Shown: positions 1-11,572, counted from the stretch's first letter. The stretch: DNA of 64,000 bases from Dromiciops gliroides (GCF_019393635.1 NC_057864.1:441748322-441812321), one strand, 5' to 3'. Numbers and translations: made by a program. The notes: generated by a model from the sequence alone, not told the origin.

Positions 1-18
1 GGAAGACACTGGCTCCTG

Positions 19-141
19 TTGCTATCTATCCATTGACCCTCTCCCTGTAATTTAAAAGGGTAAGCCAAGGAATCAAGAGTGGAAAGGACAAAAAGGTGTT
101 TCCTTGGGGGAATTATTCATGGTGGCAGGCATGAAGAAGGG
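19..141 (+). repeat. Direct repeat, copy 1
   Basis: Shared with 926-1034: CTATC-TCCATTGACCCTCTC, then GGGGAATTATT-ATGGTGGCAGGCAT, with small indels between. The family is not recognised. Confidence 0.75.
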
Positions 142-925
142 AAGATATTGGCCAATATTATAACATAAGACTGAATGTCATCAGAACCATCAGAACGCCA
201 AAGTGTTCCTAGCATTCAGAGGAGTGCTCTATTTCCTCCCCTACCCCACCTCTCTTCCTTTCTTTTTATCTCTTCCCCTCCCTCTCTCCAATCCTTTCTC
301 TTCCTGTTTCTATCTATATTTCTTGCCCTCTTTGTCTTTTCTCTAGATTTGTTCTTTTGTTTCTCTCTATACATTTCTTTCTGTCTTTGACCCAAGTAGA
401 CTGAGTAGAGGAGAAACTGATTTTGTTTCCCAAGTTCCAATTATGTCAATTTAGTATTCATCTATGGAAATGCTGAGAAAGCCTGGTATGGTCAAATGTG
501 CTAGTCTTAACCTGAGGTTCTCAACTAGCACAGGGAGAAAACGGTAAAGGTTTTATTGACCCAAGCTTTGTTGATGCAATCTCACTCACTAGGATGTAAA
601 AGCCCTAGGCCGAGTTTCCATGCTAGTGCCAACACTAACCTAGAACAGAAATGACAATTGAATCATGCTATCTGCCCTGGACTAAGGTGAGGAAGCTACC
701 TGCAGGTTCTTAAAGGAAGGAATTCTAGGAAATGGGAGGCATAGGACTTGTCTTTAACACTATAGAATTGGCTGCCCAAATCATCCCATCTGCCACCAAG
801 CTTTCCATTATATGATATTTTCTGAAAGATACCATACCGGGCATGCTGATTAATATGCTAAATGTCCCATATTCTTCACTCCTCTTTTCTGGGCCTCTCC
901 AACTATATCCCATCTCCTACGCTTG

Positions 926-1034
926 CTATCTCTCCATTGACCCTCTCTCCCTGTAGTATGAAATAGCAAGTTAAGGAAAGGCCCAAAAGGTGCTTCCTCA
1001 GGGGAATTATTGATGGTGGCAGGCATAACAGGCG
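926..1034 (+). repeat. Direct repeat, copy 2
   Basis: Second copy of the segment at 19-141, about 900 bp away in the same orientation. It is either a local duplication or two copies of an unnamed interspersed repeat. Confidence 0.75.
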
Positions 1035-1221
1035 AGAAAGGTAGTCCTTAGGACACCTTGCCCTGGCAAATAATATCCAGTCACAAAAGCTGGAAACCTG
1101 ACTAAGACGTCTAACCCTAGATATTCTCTATGAGATTGCATATGGAATGACTTGAGACATCAATCCTACTCCATACTGCAGCAAGGGCTGTGTAGAGACA
1201 GTAGCAAGTGTGGACTTTACA

Positions 1222-1282
1222 AAAGAGAGAGAGACACAGAGAGACAGAGAGAGAGAGAGGGAGAGAGAGGGAGGGAGAGAAT
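1222..1282 (+). repeat. (GA)n-rich simple repeat
   Basis: Imperfect GAGA/GACA/GGGA tract of about 60 bp. Confidence 0.9.
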
Positions 1283-2825
1283 GAGTGTTTGAGGGCTAGA
1301 GGACATGGTTAATAAAAACAATTCTACCACCAGTTCAAGAATTTCTAGGGAGAAATTATCATTTCAAGTCATCGACAAGCAATTATCAAGTGCTTACTGT
1401 GTGCCAAGCCCTGGGCTAAATGCTGAAATGACAAAGAAAGGCATATGATATGAGCACTGAACTTCACAAGTATCAAAGAATTTGCCCTTGAGAGACCAAA
1501 TACAACAGAGAAGGGTAGAATGGGACCCTATGGAAAGGACATTACTTCTTAGAAACAACCTACTTTCCCTCTTGGCACCTCTGTGCTACCCCTCACTTCT
1601 CATGCCCACCACCTTCAGAGGGTGCAGCCCAGGATAAGGCTGGCTGCTCTGTTTTTCCACTGGAGGAGATGAGTCAGTGAACAGTGGGGTTCCACTTAAT
1701 CACCACCCAAAAACAAGTCCTTAGAACCAGGGGGTGGCATTGCCTCCAAGCTCAGTTTTTCCTTCATGTCAGGGGGTTGATTCCTCTTAGGAGACACACA
1801 CGGGGTGAGAAAGCACATGTCTAAGAGACACATGTTTCTGAACTTCCCCATCATCTCCTTCCTCCAGCAGCTCCATCCCAAAGGGACCCAGAGAGTCAGG
1901 TCATTTCTCTTTACACTGTCACAGTATCAACAAGTAGTAGGATGGATATCTACCTCACAGACTGAGGAGCTAAGCCTACAAAGTGTGCGCTTTCTTTCCA
2001 CCAGAGACATCAGTCCTAGGAGGATTCTAAAGCAAAGCACCAATTCTCTCCCTCATCCCTCGTACATGCAAAGTATCAGGTGAGCAGAGAGGGGTCTCAG
2101 ATAGCAAATGAGCATTCACAGCTCTCACAGCTGAGTTGCATCACAACTCTAGGTTAACAGAACTGACTTCATCCTGATATCTATCCTCAATCTTTGCCCT
2201 GACACCCCAAGCCCTAACTACTGTCAAGCAAAAGAAATCCAAGATGCTGAGCTCTTAGGTCAGCATAAATGAATTTTCAGTCATTTAAAAATAAAATGTC
2301 TATTTACATGGAAGAAAATATTACTATAGGTAATTTTTCTGATGTTCGGTAGCCTTTGATGGAATTCCAAGGATGAAGAGATGGCCAAGTCATAAGTGTT
2401 GATACTTAGAGGAATTACTTCTGGCCCCTGACCCCTTAACATCAACTACCTCTGGGATTGTAAGATATAAGCCCTGTTTAGCTGTCCAGAGAATTCTTCC
2501 TATCCAAGTCATATTAGTATTTACAAGACTATAATGGTTTATTTCCTCTGTTTAGTCCAAAGAAACAGCAAACAAAATTCCAGAAGCAAGAATCCTGGAG
2601 GGACTATCTAAAGAACATACCAGCAACCCAAAGAAGCTACATTTTAAAATTTCTCTTGAGCCTCTACCTTTATGTAATTCCTGGACCTCCCAGTTAGACT
2701 AGATGACTGTGAAAGTCTCTTCCAGCTGCAAATCTGTGATCCCATCATTCTCAGACACTTGAGCTATTTTGTGATTGATTGACCAAGAGACCCCGTGCAC
2801 ACAGAAGTGTCTGCGTTAGACTCAC

Positions 2826-2912
2826 CAGAAACTCGCTAGCAAACTCTTCCCGAACAAGTTTCTTGTTTTTGGCCTCATCCAGGTACCTCTGGAGGATTTC
2901 CTTTTGGTCCAT
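2826..2912 (-). CDS. PTPN22: PTPN22 coding exon 1 (protein tyrosine phosphatase non-receptor 22, LYP), gene continues off the left edge
   Basis: This exon encodes the first 29 residues of the lymphoid phosphatase that dampens antigen-receptor signalling by dephosphorylating Src- and Syk-family kinases. Read on the minus strand it begins [14 protein letters not shown] and ends EEFASEFL, close to the human N-terminus as remembered (MDQREILQKFLDEA...EEFANEFL), with the same length to the first splice site. The ATG sits in a strong initiation context (GCACCATGG). The exon ends in phase 0 at a consensus donor (GTGAGT). No acceptor followed by the next PTPN22 segment (KLKRQSTKYKADK in human) is visible between 1 and 2825, so the catalytic domain lies outside the window. 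The substitutions are conservative, as expected for a metatherian orthologue. Confidence 0.93.
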
Positions 2913-3330
2913 GGTGCAGAGCAGGAGCACCCCAGTCCGTCAGGGGGCTAGGAAAGGGCATGTCAAATGTGTGTCATGGTCGAGACACCACAGAGGAGCC
3001 ACTGTAAGAACAGTGCCTGCTAAACACTGTGGTTTACTGACTTCATCACAAGCCCTAGAGGAAATTAGTGCGTAACAGCTTCTGTGGTCACACAACAAAG
3101 CCATCCCCTCCCACCCAGGCCCCAGCACCTCCCTTTCCAACAAGGGAACCTGGTTATGTGATTAGAGTTTTTAACAAACAGGAGACTAACCAGAATACAA
3201 CATGTGGTCTGGCTTACCCCTCTGCTCCAGATGCCTTCACCACACCACCCTTTAGCCATGAATACCTTTGTTCTTCCTATTTCCCAGGGAGAGGCTTAAA
3301 CAGCACCTAGTGGATATGAGTGCTGAGCCT
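2913..3330 (-). promoter_or_regulatory. Presumed PTPN22 5' UTR and proximal promoter (boundaries inferred)
   Basis: This is the 420 bp immediately upstream of the PTPN22 ATG. It is unique sequence with no recognisable transposon. No TATA box or CpG cluster is evident, and the transcription start cannot be placed from sequence alone. The assignment rests only on position. Confidence 0.35.
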
Positions 3331-3840
3331 TCCCCTTCATTGCTTCAAATTTAGCAAGCTCTTAAGAAACCTATTGTTTTCTCATGCCCTGGGATTAACT
3401 CTGAAAAAATTCAGTTAGGCCCAGGAATGTAGCTAGACACCATTAGAGTTGACCAAGGACTGGAAGGCAAGGACAGTCCTACCATTTGCTTCCTGTCATT
3501 AGTGACTCTGTCCTACAGACCTGAGTGGGTCTTTTTTATTCAAAGTTTTTACTTTCTATGCCTATCCCAAAGCACTGATGTCCTGGTCTCTCCCATTTTA
3601 AGAAACTTATGTCTGAGCACCCTCTCTACCTCCTGCCACATTGAGGAAATGATGTCATACACCAAGGGAAAACTTATTGGGCTCCAACCCAATGACCTTT
3701 TCTGGTTCACTGGAGGGTCCTGATCACAAAGATAGAGAATGATGTTCTTTCCCCCTCATCCTACCCAGCCCCAACATGCTGGATGGTTGAAATAGCTTCC
3801 TGGAGCACCCACCAATAGGGTGGAAAAAAGACAAACAAGC
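3331..3840. other. No feature recognised
   Basis: Unique-looking sequence upstream of PTPN22. A 73-codon open frame at 3502-3723 has no recognisable similarity. Confidence 0.5.
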
Positions 3841-3847
3841 ACTTCTC

Positions 3848-3950
3848 TTAAGTCAGTTCATTCAACAAGTATTTATTAAGTGCCAGTTGTATGCAGAGCA
3901 CCTTCTAAGGATGGGGTTATGGCGCCAGATACATAGTTTATATGACCGGA
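3848..3950 (+). mobile_element. L2 3'-end fragment
   Basis: Carries the TTCAACAAGTATTTATTAAG..GTGCCAG tail signature of LINE-2. Confidence 0.6.
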
Positions 3951-3959
3951 TCCTCATCT

Positions 3960-4294
3960 CGAGGAGTTATTTAATTTTATTTTATTTTCAATTCCAAATT
4001 ACTTCCCTCCCCTACCCATTGAGAAGATAAGAAAAAACCCATTATAAATATGTATAGTTATACAAAACAAATTTCCACGTTATCCATGTCCAAAACAAAA
4101 AGAAAGAAAAGAAAATAGACATCAGTCTGCACTCTGAGTCCATCAGCTCTCTCTCTGTCTAGAGGTGTTTCATTATGTTGATCGGTTACTAAGTCTTTAA
4201 GAGTTGCTATCTTTACCATGTTGCTGTTGCTGTATAAATTGTTCTCCTGGTTCTTCTCACTTTACTTTGCATCAGTTCATACAAGTCTTCCCAG
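3960..4294 (-). mobile_element. L1 3'-end fragment, antisense
   Basis: Reverse of the L1 3' end seen elsewhere in the window. The TTTGCATCAGTTCAT..AAGTCTTCCCAGG block and the upstream poly-A-like start recur at 15727 and 47165. Confidence 0.75.
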
Positions 4295-4708
4295 GTGAAA
4301 CATACTATTTTGGACAGATCCTGCATGGGTGACTTCCCAGTCAACTTCAGCAAGCCAGGATTAATTCCCAGTGAATTCCTTAAATCTACCTCATTGGCTC
4401 AGTATAACACAGGAGCAAAAACATCTCAGTTGCCCTTTAAGCCCCTCGCCCACTGCAGGCACTTGATAAAAATTCATAAAAGATCATGAGCAACTCTCAG
4501 GAATGATTATGAATAAGTTTAGAAACTTCCTATAACTTCTGTTATTTTAGGTTTTGGTGACTGTTTTGCAACACGGGCTCCAGCTCCCTTCAGAAAGCCA
4601 TAACTGTAGAGTTTCTTAGGCCACTTTCCATTACTAAGCTGCAGAAAGGAAGCCTTGTCCCCTGAGATGCACCTATTAGGAAAACATAATTTAAGAAAAT
4701 GCATCCAG

Positions 4709-4770
4709 GGGCAGCTAGCTGTGTGACCCTGGGCAAGTCACTTAACCCCCATTGACTGAAAAAAAAAATG
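4709..4770 (+). mobile_element. tRNA-derived SINE with large internal deletion (about 61 bp)
   Basis: The head GGGGCAGCTAG joins directly to CTGTGTGACCCTGGGCAAG. The copy is flanked by a perfect target-site duplication AAAATGCATCCAGG on both sides. Confidence 0.9.
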
Positions 4771-5234
4771 CATCCAGGTATCTGGATTACAGATAATTTA
4801 AGACTTCCTCTCTGAATGCATAATGCCAACCCCCACAAGATGAGAGGACCTATCTAAATCTGTAGCAAAAGTGTTCACACAGGAAAGGTTGGCACTTCTC
4901 AAATGAGCCTCATTTAATGATTAAGGGTGAGTTCATGCTACACTAGGCTATGCTTTTTTTAAAAAACACAACACATTCCACAATAATCTCAAGAGAGAAA
5001 ACAAAATATCCTTGCTACATTTCTATATCTAGAGATTGACACTTTCCAAGCGAAATTCCTTCTCTTCAGAATTGTAAGATACAGTTCCAAAAGATGGTAA
5101 TTTCTCTAAATTTAACCCCCTGTAGGGGAGTGGGCAGACAAGGAGTATGCTAATGCCATGTCACATTCATGAGGACCCTCAGCACATTTCTACTTCTATT
5201 AGAACCAGAACTTTAATCATCAGAGCAGATACCT

Positions 5235-5420
5235 GGGGTAGGATGAAACAGAAGGAACTCTAGACCTAGATTTGAACCCTAGATCTTTCTCCATGCAACT
5301 TTGGGTAACCTACTTCACCTCCCTAAACCTCAGTTTTCTCATCTGCAAAAGGAGAGGGATTGGACTAGGAAACCATTAAGGTGATTTCCAGCCTTTATTT
5401 GCTAGAATTTTATTATTCAG
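5235..5420 (+). mobile_element. MIR-like SINE fragment
   Basis: Has the signature CCTCAGTTTTCTCATCTGCAAA followed by GGACTAGG and a CCAGC tail. Confidence 0.75.
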
Positions 5421-5431
5421 CCTAATATCTG

Positions 5432-5512
5432 TTGAAGCCCAACAATTTGAACTCAGGTCCTCCTGACTCCAGGGCCGGTGCTCTATTCACGGTGCCACCT
5501 AGCTGCCCCAGT
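5432..5512 (-). mobile_element. tRNA-derived SINE head fragment
   Basis: Reverse of the SINE 5' half: TTTGAACTCAGGTCCTCCTG to GCCACCTAGCTGCCCC. Confidence 0.85.
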
Positions 5513-6340
5513 TTCTCACTATATTTCTTTTGCCTTATAATTACTATGTTTGTAAATGGATGGGGGGGGGGGAGGAAGAGAGAAGATAGGAGTGCTTTAT
5601 AAATTTCCTATTCAGAATCCAAAGATCTGAAAGAAAGATCTCAAGAGAACTGTAACTCTTCCTCCTCCATGAAGTTGCAATTCTAAGGAGTTTGTTCTGC
5701 TATAAAACTGAAAGGTATTACAAACCCCATAAAAAAAACAAAAAACCTAACCACAAGCACGTATATGGCCATCTTCTAAGCAGACCATTCAAGTGAGCCC
5801 AAAGGAAACGGAAAAAACAAACTCTCCTCTTCTTTTTTGAAACTTTTATTTGTAACGAACCCAAGCCAAATTGACATTTTAGCCTTGCAAGTTTCTCTCT
5901 GACTCTCCTGAATGACAGCACTTTATGGTGCAGATGATATTGACTTATTTGCATCCTGTGCAGTGATCAAGAACAGCTAAGGGAAAATACATGCAAAGAA
6001 GGTGGAAACATACCTAAAAGAAGCTTAGAATCAGTGAGGAAACACTTAAGCAGGCCTGGCCACGTGTCCTAAGAGCACCCAACTCCCGTGGGCCTCAAGA
6101 ATGCTCAGACACCTTTCTGTGACCTCCCACTGTGAGCACATCTCCTGGAGCTCACCCACTGTGTGTGAGCTGCAGAAAGAAAAAAAGGTAAAGGAGCCAA
6201 CTTTAGGGAGCAGAGGAGAAAGAGTCATCCTTTCATGAGCTTGGTGGGCTCATAGCAGGTACATCAGAAGGAAGGAAGCAGTGGAGGGAACGAGTCACTA
6301 AATTTGTTCTGACTGGGACATGTGCATGTACAGGCACATG
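5513..6340. other. No gene recognised; G10 run at about 5562
   Basis: Mostly unique sequence with a homopolymeric G run inside ATGGATGG(G)n. Short open frames are unremarkable. Confidence 0.45.
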
Positions 6341-6511
6341 TTCCTACATGGGTTAAGTCAAGTCAACTGGCATTTATTAAGCACTTACTGGGTGAGATAT
6401 TGTGTTTGAGTACACATCACTGTGTGTAGGGATGGAGGTAGCAACAGTAAAATGTTATGGTTTTACCAAAAACATTGGCCATGGAGAGAGGCCTGGAGGA
6501 GGGTCTATGCA

Positions 6512-7350
6512 TGTGTTATGGGAGAAATATCTCCTTCCTGAATTCAAATGGTGGTGGGTAACTGCTGCCAAATAGATAACTACTCCAATGCAGAAAATAT
6601 AGAGGTAAAAACCGAGGCTTTATTATTATGCTCAAGCATAGGTTCAGGCCTCAGAGAACCATCATGAGGATTCTGACAAGGCTTCTTACAGGCAAAATCA
6701 CATCAGAGTGCCAGAAAATCCTTTTACATGTTTTTATCTTGCACATTCCTCTTAGGCCATAAAAGTTAAAGAGAAAATAAATCCCTAATCCTGTACTTAC
6801 TTCAATGTTATAGAAATTAAACAAACTTAAACAGAATCATAAACTCAGACATCCTGTAAAGCAACAAACCTTGTTTAAGAAAAATCTTTAAGGGGCAGCT
6901 AGGTGGCACAGTGGATAGAGCACTGGCCCTGGAGTCAGGAGTACCTGAGTTCAAATCCAGCCTCAGACACTTAACGCACACTTACTAGCTGTGTGACCCT
7001 GGGCAAGTCACTTAACCCCAATTGCCTCACTAAAAAAAAAAAAAAAGAAAAATCTTTATAGGTAAACTAAGTCAGGTTGGGGATTAAACAACATTCAGAG
7101 GGTTCACAAAATAGGCTGATTGAGGAGGAGAATTTACAGGTCACCGAGAAGTTGTGCACAGCTGAGATTTGTCATCTGGCTTCTTCTCTAAGGATTGCTT
7201 GAGCCTCTTAAGTAAATTTTTACATCCCACAAAACAGCTTTTGTTCAGGTGAGGTTAGTATTAAAACAGACTTTTAGTTAAACAAAAACTGCAGGAGAAA
7301 TGGCCAAGTCCCAAATAAAAGAAAGGAAATAGAAATTCCCATAATATGTG
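6512..7350 (-). mobile_element. Probable solitary LTR (family E), copy 1, with a SINE inside
   Basis: On the + strand it starts TGTGTTATGGGAGAAATATC and carries GAGGCTTTATTATT (AATAAA on the minus strand) about 110 bp in. The same sequence starts at 26841. The right end is approximate. Confidence 0.5.
6892..7046 (+). mobile_element. tRNA-derived SINE, full length
   Basis: Complete head, B-box GAGTTCAAATCC, core and A-tail. The target duplication AAGAAAAATCTTTA lies on both sides. Confidence 0.97.
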
Positions 7351-7685
7351 CTGCAATACACATACTAGAAACAGATGCCTCTCTTATGAATCAAGTCCAA
7401 CCTTGTATAAATTAATCAAAAGGACATTTCCAGTTCAAATCATAAAAAGTCATTCACTGGTCAGAGAATTGTGAGGTGGGGGAAGTAGGGGTTAGATCCA
7501 GAAAATATTACATTTCCTCAGTCTTTGGACCAAATATATCTCAAGAAATGTCATGCTCAGTTCTTCTGCAATAGAAAGTCACTTTGGAAAGGAGCATTAA
7601 AGTATCACCATATCATGTGCATTTGTACACTTGATAGTGTTTTGGTAATAAAAAATACAGAAAAGCTTAAAAAATATATGTGAAC

Positions 7686-7808
7686 ACCCGCCCTGGATTC
7701 AGGAGGACCTGAGTTCAAATCCGATCTCAGACACTTAACACTTACTAGCTGTGTGACCCTGGGCAAGTCACTTAACCCCAATTGCCTCACCAAAAAGAAA
7801 AAAAAAAG
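7686..7808 (+). mobile_element. tRNA-derived SINE, 5'-truncated
   Basis: Starts within CGCCCTGGATTCAGGAGG and continues to the A-rich tail. Confidence 0.95.
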
Positions 7809-7831
7809 GTTACATTAAAAAAAAATAAATA

Positions 7832-7966
7832 GGGGGCAGCTAGGTGGTGCAGTGGATAGAGCACTGGCCCTGAGTTCAAATCCAGCTTCAGACACTTGAC
7901 ACTTACTAGTTGTGTGACCCTGGGCAAGTCACTTAACCCTCATTGCCCTGCCCCCCCCCCAAAAAA
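7832..7966 (+). mobile_element. tRNA-derived SINE, full length with C-rich 3' end
   Basis: GGGGGCAGCTAGGTGGTGCAG head through TTAACCCTCATTGCCC. A short deletion lies before the B-box. Confidence 0.96.
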
Positions 7967-8099
7967 GAGGGAAGTCTCCACATCATCATGTGTTAGGTCT
8001 TTCTTCTTGGGACAAAAAATACATAAAAGATTAAAATTTCAAAACGTTGCTATGATTTAGTCAGAGTCACTTTCTGGTCTAATTACTTCTCACATCAAT

Positions 8100-8455
8100 A
8101 CACTTCCATCTCCGGCCTGGGATAGTCTCTGCTACCCATCTCCCTGAATGCCCAGTGTCTGTGCCAAGAGCAGATGGGCCCTTCCTCTAGTGAGATCCTG
8201 GATCCTGGCAAGGCGTGCTGGACTAAGGGCTGTGACCCAAACAGAAGGACCCTTCCTGCCAAGCTGCCACTCACAGGGATTGTGTTGCCTTTGTACGTCT
8301 GCCGCAGGCAATCAAAAGATAAGCACTCATTAGGGGTGAACCATTCTCCCAGCTAGAGAGAAAGGTGGATGAATGCTGTTCTGCTCTCCAGCATATCTGT
8401 GAGGTCAAAGTAGAATGGATACCAGTGGAATGATGAAAACTGAAGGGAGGAAGCA
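8100..8455. other. No feature recognised
   Basis: Unique sequence with short overlapping open frames on both strands and no recognisable protein. Confidence 0.4.
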
Positions 8456-8620
8456 TGGTATAGTATGTAGGGAACCCTAGATTTGGGTCCCAAGACCTGG
8501 GTGTGAATCCCTCAATCTCTTAGTACTCCTGACTCAAAGACTATAACTATTCTGGGCCTCAGTTTCCTCATCTGTACGGTTGAGCGAATTGGACTATTTA
8601 ACCCCTATGACAGAGGTATG
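8456..8620 (+). mobile_element. MIR-like SINE fragment
   Basis: GCCTCAGTTTCCTCATCTGTA motif with the preceding CAAGACCTGGGTGTGAATCC. Confidence 0.75.
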
Positions 8621-9129
8621 GAAGAATAGACCCCAAAGGAAAACAAGGAAGAGAAAGGTGCTATAAGCCAGGGGTATAAGGAACAAGAGGTTGGATGATG
8701 GAAGAAGGTGACAAGAAGAAGAGAAACAGACTGTGAGTGTTTGAAGCTACATAACAGGAGAGCACAAGTGGTATTGCCTGCCATTGCTCAAGATGTAGAA
8801 ATCAGGATCTTTTGGTGTCAGGGAAGCAGCATATTGAATAAAGACCAGGCCGAATGTATCCAAACTTCTGTCTGAGGTCTTTGCTAAAAGCAGAGCAACT
8901 GATACGTTCTTGAGCAGGAAGAAGGAATGATGGGAGCCACTGCTCTCTTGGTCTTGATTCTGATCAATAAAGTAGAAGTGGAAATGTCAGGAACCCTAGA
9001 GAGGTCAGTGGCCATTCCATCTTAGAGTTTGTGATAGAGAAGAAAGAATATTTAGCAGCACCTGATGGGCTCCCTAGATTTTAAGAGAAAAGATTTCAAA
9101 GTGTTTAACTCATGATTAAGTCCAGCACA
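8621..9129. other. No feature recognised
   Basis: Purine-rich unique sequence; nothing identified. Confidence 0.4.
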
Positions 9130-9300
9130 GGGGGGCAGCTGGGTGGCACAGTGGATAAAGCACCAGCCCTGGATTCAGGAGGACCTGAGTTCAAATTTGG
9201 CCTCAGACACTTGACACGAGCTGTGTGACCCTGGGCAAGTCACTTACCCCTCATTGCCCTGCCAAAAAACAAAAAAACAAAAAAGAAAGAAAGAAAAGAA
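9130..9300 (+). mobile_element. tRNA-derived SINE
   Basis: GGGGGGCAGCTGGGTGGCAC head with a short deletion before the core. Flanks share TCCAGCA. Confidence 0.96.
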
Positions 9301-10045
9301 AAGAAAATCCAGCATAGGCAGGATTCTGTGGCCCAAGACTCAGAGAAAGAAGTCTATGTGAGAAGGATAGATTGCTATCAAGTGCCGGGTTTTGCTTCAG
9401 TATTCTCAACTTATCCCAAAAAAGGAAATAAAGGGAAAGTAGCTAAAGAGCCTTGATGAGGGTCTTCACTGAACTCGGGAAGCTCCTCTATAAACTCAGA
9501 TCTAGTACTAGAAAGGAAAATGAGAGTTATTACCAGATGAATGTCAGGAAAGTTAAACCCCAGCCTGAGCAGAGACATGATAAATGCCAAGACAATAATG
9601 AGCAGAGTACTCTCCCATGGGAGGGAGGAGAAGAGCAAAGAAGTAATCAAACTCCTACTAGGTAGAGGGAAGAAGTGATTCTTGTACCTGAAGGAACTGA
9701 CCTAAGATGTTCCTCAGAAAAGCAACACTAAATACACCTTCAATGCAGATTAGAGGATGGAAGGGGTGTTGTTAAGATCCCAGGCTACCACAAGAGGCTG
9801 TTACTGAGAGAACCTCAGCCTGAGGTAAGGTGGAAGGGGGACAGGGTGGAACTACCTGGCCAGGGAGGAAAACACTAGCTGGTAGCTTCCTATTTTAACT
9901 AATTACTCTAACTCTTCCTTCACTATGCTGGTGAAGGACTGAAAGTACTGTCAGCACCCCTCTAAATTTCAGCACCCAGGACAATACTCTGGTCACCCTG
10001 TCCTGGATATGGCTCTGCTGCTAGGTGTGGACAGGAGTGAAAAAA
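9301..10045. other. No feature recognised
   Basis: Unique sequence. Opposed open frames at 9411-9650 (-) and 9453-9665 (+) look like chance. Confidence 0.4.
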
Positions 10046-10047
10046 AG

Positions 10048-10190
10048 CATGAATGAAAAAGCATTTAATAATTGTTTAATATGTGCAAAGCAATGTGCCA
10101 CACCCTGGGGATACAAACAGTAAAGTGAGACATTCCCTATTTTCAAGAACTCACATTCTAGGAGGGAGAAACAACTTCTAGAAGACTTTA
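10048..10190 (+). mobile_element. L2 3'-end fragment
   Basis: GCATTTAATAATTGTTTAATATGTGC..CTGGGGATACAAACAG is the LINE-2 end signature. Confidence 0.7.
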
Positions 10191-10205
10191 GCTCTAAGTG
10201 AGATG

Positions 10206-10547
10206 TCATGGTCCAGTGGCTCTTAATGGACAGCAGGAAGGCAGATAGTCATGAATCGGCTTGACTGTCATTTTCACTAATAAAACCATATCTATTTCTG
10301 ATGTTGAAGCATTTGATGGTAGCAAGGACTTTGGTGGTGAGAAGTTCTTTTGGGGGTCTTCCGTAGCTGCGGCCACTAATAGGAAGGTAATAGTAGATGA
10401 GATCGTGAAAGCAAAACAACCCAACTCTGTTTTCTCTATGAAGGAAAATGATTTTGAGATTGGGAAAGACAAAATAAAAATTATTGACATGGAATAAAAA
10501 CCCAAGATAAGGGAGGAGATGGTAAGAAAGCACCCAGCTGCTCTCAA
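10206..10547. other. Unassigned stretch with open frames on both strands
   Basis: A 78-codon frame on + (10261-10497, MTVIFTNKTISISDVEAFDG start) lies opposite a 113-codon frame on -. Neither is recognised and no splice context is evident. Confidence 0.3.
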
Positions 10548-10595
10548 TAAGTCCGTGTCACAATGGAACCAACTGTTATAATTCCAGACGACTCA

Positions 10596-10752
10596 GGGCA
10601 GCTAGGTGGCGCAGTGGATAGAGCACCAGCCCTGGAGTCAGGAGGACCTGAGTTCAAATCCGGTCTCAGACCCTTGACACTAGCTGTGTGACCCTGGGCA
10701 AGTCACTTAACCCCAATTGCTTGACCAAAAAATAAATAATAATAATAATAAT
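10596..10752 (+). mobile_element. tRNA-derived SINE
   Basis: GGGCAGCTAGGTGGCGCAG head. The 15-bp flanking duplication ATTCCAGA(C/G)GACTCA marks the insertion inside the L1 3' end. Confidence 0.95.
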
Positions 10753-10809
10753 TCCAGAGGACTCATGATAAAACATACTATCCATCCAGATACAGAGGGC
10801 AGATTGAAA

Positions 10810-10840
10810 TAGATACACACACACGCACACACACACAAGG
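10810..10840 (+). repeat. (CA)n microsatellite
   Basis: ACACACACACGCACACACACAC tract. Confidence 0.85.
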
Positions 10841-11407
10841 TGGGGGTGTCATGGCTGATAGAGGAATCCGTATATACATACTTGTAATGACTTTACTTTT
10901 TCTTGCTTTCTCAATTAGTGGGGGAGGGAGGAGGGAAAGAACTTAACTGAAAGTAAAATAAAACTGAATTAAAATAAATCAATCAATCTAAGTCACCTGA
11001 TCTAAATGAACTAAATCCCACAGTATTGAAAGACTGGATGGATGTGATTGCCAAAAACACTGTGGGTAATTTTTAAATAAAATGGCAAAGAGGAAATATG
11101 CCCTAGGACTAGAAATAGGCAAACATCCCAGTTTTCAAAAAGGGGAAATAACTAAATGCTCCAACTATAAACTGGTGAGGAGGATTCCTAGTAAATTCTA
11201 GAATGGATTATTAAGGGAATGGTTTATGATCATTCAGAATGGGAAGTGGTGATTAAGAACAAGTCATACGAGACTAAACTCATTTCCTTTTTTAACAGAG
11301 TTACTAAACTAGTACATTGGGGAAATGGCATAGACACAGCACATTTGGATTTCCACAAAGCATTTAACAAAGTTCCTCTGGATATCCTTGTGGATAAAAT
11401 GGAGGGA

Positions 11408-11572
11408 GAGGGGCAGCTAGGTGGCACAGTGGATAGAGCACCAGCCCTGGAGTCGGGAGTACCTGAGTTCAATTCTGGCCTTTGATACTTGACACTTACT
11501 AGCTGTGTGACCCAGGGCAAGTCACTTAACCCCAATTGCCTCACCAAACAAAACAAAACAAAACCAAAAAAC
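11408..11572 (+). mobile_element. tRNA-derived SINE
   Basis: Full-length copy inserted in the LINE. Flanks repeat AAAATGGAGGGAGA. Confidence 0.96.

Larger units (their letters stand above)
1..2825. other. PTPN22 intron 1 (partial), mostly unassigned
   Basis: It holds a duplicated 110-120 bp segment, a GA-rich tract (about 1224-1280), a short L2-like tail at about 1372-1440 and otherwise unique sequence. No exon is recognised on either strand. Confidence 0.6.
10560..10975 (+). mobile_element. L1 3' UTR fragment interrupted by a SINE
   Basis: AATTCCAGA..GACTCATGATAAAACATACTATCCA and a G-rich then AAAATAAA end match the L1 3' UTR seen at 22440-22770. Confidence 0.65.

Noticed and set aside
1-2825. 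Search for PTPN22 coding exon 2
   Set aside because: No minus-strand segment resembles KLKRQSTKYKADK with an acceptor, so it was not annotated.
4519-4838. Minus frames of 61-82 codons near 4.5-4.8 kb
   Set aside because: They cross a SINE remnant and show no similarity or splice context.
6892-7046. tRNA gene-like A and B boxes at this and the other SINE copies
   Set aside because: The B-box (GAGTTCAAATCC) belongs to the SINE head. No cloverleaf with paired acceptor stem or discriminator is present, so these are not tRNA genes.
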